Assembly: GCA_035048495.1 (NCBI GenBank)
Contig: CM068544.1
Location: 12,952,138-13,016,137, forward strand
Origin: Euptelea pleiosperma
Lineage: Eukaryota; Streptophyta; Magnoliopsida; Ranunculales; Eupteleaceae
Reading direction: 5' to 3'
Length of the DNA stretch: 64,000 bases
A program made the position numbers and the translations under genes. A model generated the notes under the pieces. The model saw only the letters and a program-made list of their open reading frames with translations. It was not told the DNA's origin and made no database searches. Below are positions 44,339-55,620 of the stretch, piece by piece (positions within the stretch are counted from its first letter, which is position 1; each line of letters opens with the position of its first letter).

Positions 44339-45992
44339 TGAAAGTAGGATTTTCCCGCGTCGTTGGTTACGGAAATCCTAGATCTCAACAATATTTGTAA
44401 TTATCCGATTCTTTTTCACTCAAATCCTGCAAAAATCACAGGGTTGTACAGTGGCTCGTGTCGGATGTCGATCCGCACTCGGGGTTAGTTAGCGCGACTC
44501 ATGAACATGCAATGACGGATTTTTATCAAGAAAATATGGAGAGGTGAGAATGGTGATGGATTTAAAACATGCTTAGTGATTTCTAGAGAGAGAAATTGCC
44601 ATAAGATTAAAAAGAAAATAACTAACACAATGAAGTAATACTAGAATTTATTGAAATAATAACTTTCTTACAATATTCTCAATCAAAATTGCGAACTAAA
44701 CATAAAAAGAACTAAAAGGATTAAACTATAAAGCCGTAAGAACTAGAGAGAGGAAGAGAATAAGAGGAGAGAGAGTATGAATTTTTAGAGAGAGAGAAGA
44801 GACTAGAGAGAGAGAAGCAATACCTTGGACTTTCCAAAGATCGGGTGCACAGTCAAGCCATGGGGCAGCAAAGATGAAGTTGTTGTTGGTATTGCAGGTA
44901 GTGCAACACGCATCAACTTGGAAGAAAGTGGTCCAACCATGAAGAACACCCACCATGCGATAGAGTAGATGCTGGACGTGGTGGTGCACCGGAGTGGTTG
45001 TAGGCCTGTGCAAGGTAGAAGACCGGCAATATGCCTAACCGTGGAGATCACAGTATTGAGGAGAGTAACCCGAACGTCTTGGGAAAAGGATGATCGTAGA
45101 TCTGCCGTGATGAGGTGTAGCCTGGGGTGTTAAGGCGGTGGTGCTGGTCACATGGAGGAGTTGCCGGTTGATGATGGTGATCAGCAGGTAGGCGTCCCTC
45201 CTTTCCTCCTCTTCTTCTCCTCTTTCTTTTCTTTTTTTTTTTTTTCTCTTTGGAGAGGGTGGCAGAAATGGGCGGCTACAACTCTCCAAAACAGTGAAGA
45301 GAGTGGTCTTCGTGGTGGCCGCTAGCGAGAGGGGGAAGAGGATGGTGAGGACGGTGATGGCAAGTTGCAGGAGGTTGACGGCTGAGATGGTGGCAGCTTT
45401 GGAAAAAAAAAAGAACCAGTCCGGCGATCAAGTTCGCCGGAGTTGCAGGTTTCGACCGGCGTTGAATGTGGACGGCTGGAGGTGTGGTAGTGGTGACAGC
45501 AGTTGCTGGTGCTGTGATGCAACTGAGGAAGGTGATCCAAGAGTGGAGGACGCCCTTGCAGGTGGGGCGAGCTGGGCGTGCACACCAGTCCGGTGGGAGG
45601 CGGTGTGAAACGGTGGTGGTAGACGGTGTAGGCAGCAACCGAAGTTGCAATCACGTGGGATCCCCCCGTTGGGTTTTATAAAGGTGTTGGTGATCAGCCT
45701 GGGGCAAAGGAGATGGAGAGACGGGGGAAAAAAATGGAGTTGCAGATGGCCGGAGTTCTGCAACTCCGGCGAGAATAAAAGAGGAAGATGAAAAGAAGAA
45801 GGTGGAGAAGAAAAGGAAAAAATGGGGCTAAGGGTGAAGGGATCCGTGCGGGATTGATAGGGGGAGAGAATGGAAGAGATTGGAGGGGGATTAGGGTTCG
45901 AACGAACCCCTATCCTTCTCCTTTTAAAGCGTCCCTATTTCCTTTAATGGAAATAGGGGATTTTTGAAAATAAAAAAATAAAAAAAATAAGA

Positions 45993-46043
<51 letters not shown>

Positions 46044-46993
46044 GTAAAACCTACTTTTCTATGGGGAATCTCCCCAATTAGTGGACCCCCCATTTAATTA
46101 AAATTATTTTTGAAATTCGCGGGGTCCACTAACTGGTCGGACAGCGGGTCGATGATGATGGGCCCGGCTACTGGCCCACATGGACTGATGATGTCCATCG
46201 TCTCACAAGATGATATGACAGGCATTCTGAAGGCGATCGGATGGATGGTGACTTGATTGGGACCCAGATTGGTAGATCGACGGATCTAGAGAGATCCAAC
46301 GGTCCGATTGAAGATCCAACGGTCCGATGGAAGATCCAACGGTCAGAAAGCTAAGGGAGATGAGATAGAGCCGATGGGCAGGAGTTCTGGGGTTAGGTCA
46401 GTAGATTCGAGGACCGAGAGATGAAGAGAGAGAGAGAATAAGAAGAGATGAGAGAAAAAGTATCAACAAAATGGAAAAAAGCACTGGCGGAGGGTCTGGA
46501 ACCCTGGTCTTCACTGTGACCATCCTCACGATTCTCCAGTAGAGTCGACTATCATTCTTTGCTGACTCATGTGGCTTTAAACACTTTGGTCCGTCTCTTG
46601 GTCATTGGCTCTCCTGCTCTCTTCGTTCTTTGGGCCGGCTTTTTGGTCCTCATAGTTGGCCCATATCTTTTAGTCATAGCATGTGGGCTCTTTAAGCTTT
46701 GATAATGGGCTTTCCTGATCGATGTGGGCTAGCAAGTCTCGAGAAATGTCCCATCGGGGTTTCCTGCGACAGAAGAAGCGCGTAATGAGACTCTATCAGA
46801 ATGACTACATGTCTAGACTTCCGAAAATGTGTTTAATGCATGCAAATATACCATTTCGTCCAGAAAAGTGTGTTCTACGCAACACAAGAGACTCTTACGT
46901 AGAAAAGTGGATAATTAGAGTAGTTTTACGTAGGAGAGTGCGATAACGCTAACAGGATAAGTGCTTAAAATAAGCACTTTTGAGCGAATATCA
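44339..46993 (-). repeat. 3' LTR of the minus-strand Athila
   Basis: 2,655 bp, with minus-strand TGATATTCGCTC at 46993 and CCTACTTTCA at 44339. It contains the 26-bp U3 palindrome (arms CCCTATTTCC / GGAAATAGGG, 45933-45958), an (AT)n run (about 46002-46033) and the hairpin GCCGGAGTT / AACTCCGGC (45749-45770). It is the same subfamily as the LTRs at 53065 and 62914. Confidence 0.9.
45933..45958. repeat. U3 palindrome, CCCTATTTCC type
   Basis: Arms CCCTATTTCC / GGAAATAGGG with centre TTTAAT. Perfect versions are at 54071-54096 (centre ATTAAT) and near-perfect at 63941-63966. It sits just upstream (in element orientation) of a TTTAAAG or TTATAAG TATA-like word. Confidence 0.85.
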
Positions 46994-48531
46994 CAACCCT
47001 CAACCAGCATATTGCCAATCCTTGGCAATTAGTGCGAAATACATGAGCTTAAAAGGGCTCTGCACATGCTGCACACTTTTTCATATTAGCTCCGGGAAAA
47101 CACCGTTCATCAAATTATTGAATGGATGCAAAAACAGTTACATGCTAGCGAAGAGTTTGAAAGTTTTGGCAAGACTACAGACTGATAATCATGACCCAGA
47201 TTAGTCAGACTCTGCGTGTGTGTGTGTGCTCAACATTCTCATCATCTGACAGTAAAGATTTCCAGATCACCTCTAAGTTTTTCTGCCTCGACCTCAAATC
47301 TCACATGTTTAGCACTCAGAATAGAATCACACAAGAAGGGTTTTCTTCTTTTCTCTCAATTTATATGTGAGGAGATGTATTTAATATAAAGAGGCAAAAG
47401 ATCTCACATATGTTTTATTTGAAGGAAGGACATCTTTAACAGAAGAAGATCTCATGATTGGAATACCACTTCACTCGGGAACGTCAGATCAAACTCTATA
47501 GCTTCTCTTTCTCCAATCTCCACATTTTATGATCGTGCTATCTTAGACTCAAGTAGGACTTTCCTGGGTTGTAATGAGGCTTAGGTCAGGTGTAGAGAGA
47601 TAAAGGAATACAGGATTTCAAAGATCTTGAGAGGATATTGCCATTTTCTTGAATTTTTCCTGCGACGTAACACCATTATCTGGTTCTTTTTCTTTTTTTC
47701 GTATTTTTCTCTTTTTCTTGATATTTCTGAGACTGCTCAATTTCTTTTCAGCTCTTCTTCATACTTTCTTTCTATATTTTGTTTTTGGCTTGAACCACTT
47801 TCTTTTCCTTTTGATTCTTCTTCTTTACTTTTCTTTTCACGGTACACCCACATCAGTTATTTTTTATCCTTCTCAAAAGTAGGGTGGCTAGTAACACTTC
47901 GTAGCTGAACTGGGTTTTTGGTTAATGGGCTTACAAAGAAAAGGCTTTTATAGAAGGGTTCAAGGGGTTTCTAGTGAAGTATAATTCAGGTGAGTAAAAA
48001 GGCTGAATGGTTCAGAAAAATGGCCTAAATCATTTTCTAGGGTTTGCACTATCATGTATACTGTCTTGACTGGATATAGAGAAGGTTCTGTCGTAGTAAT
48101 CCAATGTTGATGTCGTTCCGAGTTTTATGATCGAAGCAAAAGATAATGAGATCTCTCAATGAATATTGCGGGCATGAAGAATAGTGAGTCATCTTGTGAC
48201 TCAGAATTGTTGTATAACACTCTGAATTGATTAAAGGTTCGAAAGCTCACTGGGTTAGGTCTCCACAATTCTTCTCACAGGATCTCTAGAATTTCTAAAC
48301 TTAGGATGACTCTGATATTGATAGTGTACAATTGTGCCAAATATGAGTTTTTCTGAGTTTTCAAACCTGCTGTAGTCATGCTTGAATTGACTCAACGCTA
48401 ACTTTAAACAAAAATTGACATCCTCAATACTGACTTAACGGAGGTTTTTAGCTAATCAAAGTCAGGGTATTTGACACATTTTTGAAATTCTAGAAAACTT
48501 TTGGAGAATATCGGAAATCACCCCAAAAACA

Positions 48532-48562
<31 letters not shown>

Positions 48563-48913
48563 AAAGACATGAGTTTTGGTAAATACCCACCCCCAACCAA
48601 AATATAGCACCGTCCTCGGTGCTCATGACCGGGACATAAAATGATAACAAATCAGAGATGATGATGCAAAGATTCAGGAAGGATGTTACCAAGTCGGCAG
48701 AAACTCGACAGTGTGTGGTACCTGATGATCGGAAGAATGAATGTACCTGCATTTCTAGAGATATAACAGTAATAACAAATGCATGAGACTCATGTACTCT
48801 AGGAATACCGGAATTGCCTTTCCGAAAGCGCTAAGTTTTACGTCTTCAGCCAGACACAACGGGGGTGACAGGCACCCCCAACCAAGTTGGAGCACAGGGG
48901 ACTGAGTGGAGCA
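46994..48913 (-). other. 3' non-coding region of the minus-strand Athila
   Basis: About 1.9 kb from the pol stop to the 3' LTR. Some Athila elements carry an envelope-like ORF here. None is visible: the open frames are short and Phe/Ser-rich. A T homopolymer lies at about 48535-48558. Confidence 0.75.
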
Positions 48914-50130
48914 TCAGTCGACATAAACAGGATCGATGAGATCAAGTTCAAAAGTCTGAATGAACGACACATCAAGTTCATGGAATTGCTTAAGACGTTG
49001 ACCATTGACCTGGAATGAGGAGTGATCCTTGGGATCCTCAATAGTGATTGCCCCGAAGGGTGTGACTGCGGTGACCGTATAAGGACCGGTCCACCTAGAT
49101 TTCAGTTTCCCAGGGAAGAGATGGAGACGAGAATTATAAAGAAGGACCTTCTGTCCTGGATGGAACTCTTTCCTAAGGATGCTCTTGTCATGTATCCACT
49201 TCATTTTTGCTTTGTAATTTTTGGACAAGTTGTAGGCATCATTTCTGAGTTCTTCTAACTCATTCATTTGAAGTTTTCGCTCCTCCCCTGCGGAGTCTAG
49301 GTCGAAGTTGAGCTTCTTAATGGCCCACAGGGCATGATGTTCAATCTCTACCGGAAGATGACAGGGTTTCCCAAAGACGAGACGATAGGGAGACATATTG
49401 AGTGGGGTCTTGTAGGCGGTTCTGTATGCCCATAAAGCATCAGTGAGACGAGTAGACCAGTCTTTACGTGTGGTATTGACTGTCTTCTCCAAGATCTGCT
49501 TGATCTGACGATTAGAAACCTCCACTTAACCACTAGTCTGCGGATGATAAGCTAGGGCAACCTTGTGGGTTACCCCATACTTTTTCATTAATTTCTCGAG
49601 TATCCTATTGCAGAAATGGGTGCCCCCATCACTAATGATGGCCTTAGGGGCACCGAATCGGGCGAAGATGAACTCCTTTAGGAATTTGACCACTACTTTG
49701 TGGTCATTGGTCTTGGTGGGAATGGCTTCTATCCATTTGGATACATAGTCTACCACAAGGAGAATGTACTCAAAACCATAGGAAACGGGGAAGGGGCCCA
49801 TGAAGTCGATGCCTCAGATGTCAAATATTTCATCGACCTGGATGGGAGTGAGGGGCATCATGTTCCTCTGGGAGATGCGGCCTAGATGCTGGCAATTAGG
49901 ACAGGTTTTGCAGTAGATATGGGCATCTTTAAATAGTGTAGGCCAGTAGAATCCGCATTGCAGAACTTTTTCTGCAGTTTTCTTAGTACTGAAATGACCA
50001 CCACAAGGTTGGTCATGACACGAGGACAAGATATTGAGTTGGTCCGACTCAGGGACACAGAGACGAATGATCTGGTCAGGACAGTATTTATACAAATAAG
50101 GGTCATCCCAAGAGTAGTACTTAACTCTTG
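48914..50130 (-). pseudogene. Athila integrase region, broken (minus copy)
   Basis: Contains the zinc-binding HHCC part ([11 protein letters not shown] ... CPNCQHLG), the catalytic core with [10 protein letters not shown] and the HPQTSG block, and the C-terminal [17 protein letters not shown] region, ending at a natural stop at 48914 (DLIDPVYVD). Against the plus copy there are two nonsense changes: TGA at 49814-49816 where the partner has Trp, and TAA at 49526-49528 where the partner has Gln. The integrase would insert the cDNA into the chromosome. This copy supplies the C-terminus that the plus copy lacks. Confidence 0.88.
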
Positions 50131-51003
50131 CTAGGAATTGGCTTTTGTCCTGTTTTGACCAGTGTGAAGGCATTTCTTCGGTGACAAGGTAGTTGACAAT
50201 GTCAGCATACCAAGGATTAACAGAGATGGCGAACAGTTGTTGTCTGGAAAGGTTTCAGGGATGGGCTGGGTGTCGAAGGATGACTCTAAAGTCAGTCTAG
50301 ACAAGTGATCAGCCACTACATTCTCAGTTCCTTTCTTATCCTTAATCTCGAGGTCGAATTCCTGCAGTAAGAGAATCCATCTAATTAATCGAGGCTTGGT
50401 TTCCTTTTTCGACATGAGATAACGAAGGGCTGCATGATCAGTGTACACTACCACCTTAGTGGCTAAGAAGTACTGACGGAATTTATCAAGGGCGAAGACT
50501 ACCGCCAGGAGTTCTTTCTCAGTGGTGGAGTAATTCATTTGGGCAGAGTTAAGAATTTTGCTCGCGTAGTAGATCACGTGTGACCTTTTGTCAACTCTCT
50601 GCCCTAGAACAGCGCCTAACGCGTAGTCAGAAGCATCGCACATTACCTCAAAAGGTAGAGTCCAATCCGGGGGACGGATAATGGGCGCAGTAGTGAGCTC
50701 AGATTTGAGACGCTCAAATGCCTTGACACAGTCAGCATTAAAGTCGAAAGGACTATCTTTAGCTAGAAGATGAGACAGAGGTCGAGCGATTTGAGAGAAG
50801 TCCTTGATGAATCGCCTATAAAATCCTCCGTGTCCCAAAAAGGATCGGATGTCACGCACGGACTTAGGAATGGGCAAGGTCGAGATGATATCGATTTTAG
50901 CTTTGTCGACCTCAATGCCCTGATGGGAAATGACATGTCCCAGAACAATGCCCTTCTTCACCATGAAGTGGCATTTCTCCCAATTGAGGACAAGTCGCTT
51001 GTC
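50131..51003 (-). pseudogene. Athila RT end and RNase H region, broken (minus copy)
   Basis: The frame continues from the stop at 51004-51006 through the end of reverse transcriptase ([17 protein letters not shown]) and the RNase H domain ([50 protein letters not shown]). Near 50235-50247 one base is missing relative to the plus copy (GACAACAACTG against GATGAACAACTG). The frame shifts there and ends at 50131. RNase H degrades the RNA template during cDNA synthesis. Confidence 0.88.
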
Positions 51004-53064
51004 CTAACAGCGGTGAAGTACAAGCCCTAGATGGTTCAGACAGTCATCAAAGGATGACCCAAAAACTGAGAAGTCGTCCATAAAGACTTCGAGGAATTTT
51101 TCCACCATGTCAGAGAATATGCTCATCATACACCTTTGAAAGGTCGCGGGTGCATTACAGAGGCCAAAGGGCATGCGCTTGTAGGCAAAAGTGCCAAAGG
51201 GACAAGTGAAGGTTGTCTTCTCGTGATCCTCAGGGGCGATTGGTATTTGATTATACCCTGAGTAACCATCGAGGAAGCAGTAATAGGAGTTACCTGCTAG
51301 TCTCTCCAACATTTGGTCTATGAAGGATAAAGGAAAATGGTCCTTCCTAGTGTTGGTGTTGAGTCGTCGGTAATCGATGCAGACTCTCCACCCTTTCTTC
51401 AGGCGCTGGGTTACCATTTCCTTGTTCTCATTTTCCACAACTGTGAATCCTGCCTTTTTAGGGACGACATGAATAGGACTCACCCATTTGCTATCGGAGA
51501 TGGGATAAATGATACCCGCATCTAACAGTTTAAGGACCTCATCCCGGACTACATCCTTCAAGACGGGGTTCAACCTCCTCTGGTGTTCTCGCGAGGTTTT
51601 GGATTCATCCTCGAGATAGATGTGATGTTGGCACACCGAGGGGTCTATGCCTCGAATATCATCTATAGTCCAACCTATCGCAGATTTGTGCTCGTTGAGC
51701 AGCTCGAGAAGTTTCTTACATTCACTCTCAGACAAAGCGGAAGCAATAATGACAGGGTAGGTTTCCTTAGGACCAAGATAGGCATAGGAAAGATCTGTGG
51801 GAAGAGGCTTAAGCTCCAATATTGGAGCAGATGAAGTAGAAATAGGTGTCACAGAAGACACGGATTGAAGAGGTTTGACTTCAGTAGGTAAAGGAATGAT
51901 GGGTTCTCTGGCCATGGTTATCAGAGGCTCGAACTCGATGAGTGGAGCGGGGATCTCTATCAGTGGAGCAGTCTCCAAAAGATCATTGAGATCAGAAATA
52001 GCTGACTCTGTTGCAAAGTCAGCTCCAAAGTGTTCTAGACACTGCTTAAGAATATCTTCGGTGGAGTCCGGGATTAGACTCTCAACGGCACACATTTCAT
52101 CGGTCACTTCGCGATCGGCATCTTGTTGCATTAAACGAAAGATGTTGACCTCAGCTTTGAGGTTACCGAAAGCAATGGACATGTTTCCGTCCCGGCACCC
52201 GATGTGTGCGTTCGCGGTGGCAAGGAATGGACGGCCTAAGATGACCGGAATGCGGTTATCCTGACACGGCTCGGTGTCAAGAATGATAAAGTCCACAGGA
52301 TAATAAAAGTCAGCGACTTTTACTAGGACATCTTCAATGATTCCTCTTGGAATCTTGATGGACTGATCAGCCAATTTCAGGGTGACATTGGTAGGCTTCA
52401 TATCTTTCAGTCCTAACTGCTGATATACCGAGAATGGTATGAGGTTAACGCTAGCCCCTAAATCTAGCAAGGCAGTGCAGCTAAAGTTGTCTCCAATTTC
52501 ACATTGGACAGTTGGGCTACCTGGATCCTTGTGTTTGATCACACTATTGCGTTGAATGAACGCGGTAGCTTTTTCGGCCAAGAAGGCAGCTTTGGGTACA
52601 TGCGTACGCCGCTTAACTGTGCACAAGTCCTTGAGAAATTTGGCATAGGAGGGGATTTGCTTGATAGCAGAAAGGAATGGGATATTGATCTGGACGTCTT
52701 TAAAGACATCTAAGATCTCAGAGAATTGCTGATCCCACTTATCTTGGACAAGTCTGTCCGGGAAGGGAGGCTTTACTCGACAAATGGATTTGTCTTTAGC
52801 CTTAGATTTCTGCACAGGGATATCAGATGTTGGCGCAGAGGTGGAAGAAGCAGAGGTAGGATTGGTACTAGTTTCCTCTGTACGAGTGATGGGTGCTGGA
52901 GATGGCACCGGTGGTGGTTGGACTCCCATGTCCACAGTTTTTCCAGATCGTAGGGTGGTTACAGCTTGCACCTCCCCTTGACAGTTCTCATTCTGGCTTT
53001 GAGATTGGGAACCAATCTCATATACTGCTCCTTTGGCATTTCCTTTTGGGTTAGCAATGGGTTG
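51004..53064 (-). pseudogene. Athila gag C-terminus, protease and RT (minus copy)
   Basis: Open from the junction at 53064 to a TAG at 51004-51006, where the plus copy has Gln. It contains the gag-protease linker (QPIANPKGNAKG, PPVPSPAPITRTEE), the aspartic protease (LLDLGASVNLIPFS; ILGRPFLATA), a variable linker and the RT fingers/palm with KRMPFGLCNAPATFQ and the catalytic FMDD. The N-terminal gag, including the capsid, is beyond the insertion at 53065. About 20 upstream residues that look in frame are LTR sequence and not gag. Confidence 0.9.
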
Positions 53065-54070
53065 TGATATTCGCTCAAAAGTGCTTATTTTAAGCACTTA
53101 TCCTGTTAGCGTTATCGCACTCTCCTACGTAAAACTGCTCTAATTATCCACTTTTCTACGTAAGAGTCTATCTCATTGCGTAAAACACACTTTTCTGGAC
53201 GAAATGGTATATTTGCATGCATTAAACACATTTTCGGAAGTCTAAATATTAAGCCGTTCTGATAAAGTCTCATTACGCGCTTCTTCTGTCGCAGGAAACC
53301 CCGATGGGACGATTTTCGAGACTTGTGGGCCCAAATCGATCATGAAAGCCCATTATCAAAGCTTAACAAGCCCACATGCTATAACTAGAAGATATGGGCC
53401 AAATATGGGCTGAATAAGAGGACCAAAAAGCCGGCCCAAAGAACGAAGAGAGTAGGAGAGCCAATGACCAAGAGACGGACCAAAGCGTTTAAAGCCACAT
53501 GAGTCAGCAAAGAATGATGGTCGACTCTACTGGAGAAGCGTGAGGATGGTCACAGTGAAGACCAGGGTTCCAGACCCTCCGCCAGTGCTTTTTTCCATTT
53601 TTTTTGATACTTTTTCTCTCATCTCTCCTTATTCTCTCTCTCTCTTCATCTCTCGATCCTCGAATCTACTTACCTAACCCCAGAACTCCTGCCTATCAGC
53701 TCTATCTCATCTCCCTTAGCTTTCTGACCGTTGGATCTTCCATCGGACCGTTGGATCTTCAATCGGACCGTTGGATCTCTCTAGATCCGTCGATCTACCA
53801 ATCTGGGTCCCAATCAAGTCACCATCCATCCGATCGCCTTCAGAATGCCTGTCACATCATCTTGTGAGACGATGGACATCATCAGTCCATGTGGGCCAGT
53901 AGCCGGGCCCATCATCATCGACCCGCTGTCTGACCAGTTAGTGGACCCCGCGAATTTCAAAAATAATTTTAATTAAACGGGGGGTCCACTAATTGGGGAG
54001 ATTCCCCATAGAAAAGTAGGTTTTTACTTAAAAAAAAAAAAAAAAAAATATTTTTTATTTTCAAAAAATA

Positions 54071-54107
54071 CCCTATTTCCATTAATGGAAATAGGGAGCT
54101 TTATAAG
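54071..54107 (+). promoter_or_regulatory. U3 palindrome plus TATA-like box
   Basis: A perfect palindrome (arms CCCTATTTCC / GGAAATAGGG, 54071-54096) lies five bases before TTATAAG (54101-54107). This is the likely core promoter of the element. Transcription would start shortly downstream, near GGGTTCG. Confidence 0.55.
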
Positions 54108-54255
54108 ATGAGGGAGAAGGGTTCGTTCGAACCCTAATCCCCCTCAAATCTTCTCCTTTCTCTCCCCCTATCAATCCCGCATTCACCCTTGGCCCCATTC
54201 TTCTTCTTTTTCTTCTTTTCTCTTTCTCCTTTTCTTCATCTTCTTCTTCTTCTTC

Positions 54256-54279
54256 GCCGGAGTTGCCTGCAACTCCGGC
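54256..54279. repeat. LTR hairpin GCCGGAGTTGC / GCAACTCCGGC
   Basis: Perfect 11-bp arms with a 2-base spacer. Equivalents in other family LTRs are at 13758-13783, 13930-13954, 28980-29004, 29193-29214, 37811-37835, 38024-38045 and 45749-45770. Confidence 0.9.
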
Positions 54280-55606
54280 CGTCTGGTAAGGCAGTCTTCT
54301 TCTTCTTCTTCTTCTTCTTCTTCTTCTTCTTCTTCTTCTTCTTCTTCTTCTTCTTCTTTTTCTTCTTCTCCTTTTTCTGTTCTATCTTGCAGCTGCCCAC
54401 ACCGTCCTGGTGGTGCAAACAGCAACAGTTTCACCGTCCCTCCTTCCATTACCGCCCACCACAGTCGCCGGTACCACCTGCTGGTGATCTTCAAATCCAA
54501 CGGCACTACACTGCCTGTGTTTGCCTTCTCCTTGCAAGCACTCACGGTGTTTCTCATCACCAACCCCACCTGCAACATCGAGTTTGGTGCTCTTCCTTGC
54601 TGCCCAACGAATCTCCACGATCTCAGCCACCGTGTAGCCGGACCTGCAACTCCGGTCGGTCCGATTATCACCTCCACCCATCGTATAAGAAAGAGAGTAG
54701 AAGAAGAAGGAGGAGAAACCGCCCCTACCTATCTCCATTCCACCTGCTGCTGCCACGGCCTGCAAGTTGCGGGCCGTTAAACCTTGCGTTGCTGCCATAA
54801 ACGCATCACCAAACCGTTCCTCCATCTTCATCAGCAAGTCCCCCAGCAGCAACACCTCCTTCATCCCCAAACGGCGAGCAACAACCACCTGTTGGTGCGC
54901 CTTCCATAGCCCAGACCACAATGATCTACTTCTCCAAGCTACTGCCACGATCGGACTGCACATCTTATTTCTTGGCCGGAAACTCAATATGACCTTCCAC
55001 GGTATGAGCCTACAACACTGGAAACCCGCAACCACCATGGTAAGATCAAAATACAGTTTCCCTCCCTTATCCCTCGGTCCGTTCAATTTCTCTATCTATG
55101 TCTATCTTTCTCTCTCTAGGACTTCTCTTAGTTCTTGTTTCTCGCCCTAAAAATCTCTAGATTTTCTCTATTTTAACTCTTTCTCTCTCTCTAGTTTTAC
55201 TTCTTTCTAGATTAGTTTGAATGATGTAAGTTTTGTTTTGATGTAATGACAATTTAAATTAATGCAATTATTCTTGGTTTTAGTGTTCTCTTTTGAATTA
55301 TATGATTTTTGCGAATTATAGTTCTTTGATATCAATAAAATCAAAAGCATGTTTTAAATCCCGACCTCTCCATCATTCTCATACCACCATTCATTTTTAG
55401 AAGCATTTATGAACCATGATGTTTTTACATTCTTCCGTTATTTTATGTTCTTGTTTGCGCTAACTAAACCCCGAGTGCGGATCGACATCCGACATACTTC
55501 CACCATGCAAAGCATAGCTTAATTTTGCAGGAAATCTCAGATCGAAATTACAAATGTATTGAGATTAGGGTCGTTCTCTCAACGACGGAAAAACCCTACT
55601 TTCAAA

Positions 55607-55620
55607 TGGCGCCGCTGCCG
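55607..55620 (+). promoter_or_regulatory. Primer-binding site, tRNA-Asp type
   Basis: TGGCGCCGCTGCCG begins two bases after the LTR end. It differs at one position from the complement of the plant tRNA-Asp 3' end and is identical to the site of the non-autonomous element. Confidence 0.85.

Larger units (their letters stand above)
44339..53064 (-). mobile_element. Autonomous-type Athila element (minus), 5' part cut off
   Basis: Its 3' LTR is 44339-46993, its 3' non-coding region 46994-48913, and its pol and part of gag 48914-53064. At 53065 the plus-strand Athila interrupts it in gag. The rest of gag, the leader and the 5' LTR must lie beyond the window's right edge. The pentamer before the LTR is CCCGT (44334-44338). 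Confidence 0.88.
53065..55604 (+). repeat. 5' LTR of the plus-strand Athila
   Basis: 2,540 bp, TGATATTCGCTC ... CCCTACTTTCA. The U3 part ends with a perfect 26-bp palindrome (54071-54096) and a TATA-like TTATAAG (54101-54107). The downstream part has a hairpin GCCGGAGTTGC / GCAACTCCGGC (54256-54279) and a long CTT microsatellite (about 54297-54357). Open frames inside are artefacts of the CTT tract and adjoining sequence. Confidence 0.9.

Noticed and set aside
47627..47908. Possible envelope-like ORF in the 3' region of the Athila copies
   Set aside because: The frame is on the opposite strand to the element, is Phe/Ser-rich and short; no signal peptide plus transmembrane arrangement on the element's own strand was found.
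54183..55086. 164-234-codon frames across the CTT/GAA tract of the LTR
   Set aside because: Poly-Glu/Lys or poly-Phe runs from the microsatellite plus LTR sequence; not conserved as frames in sister LTRs.
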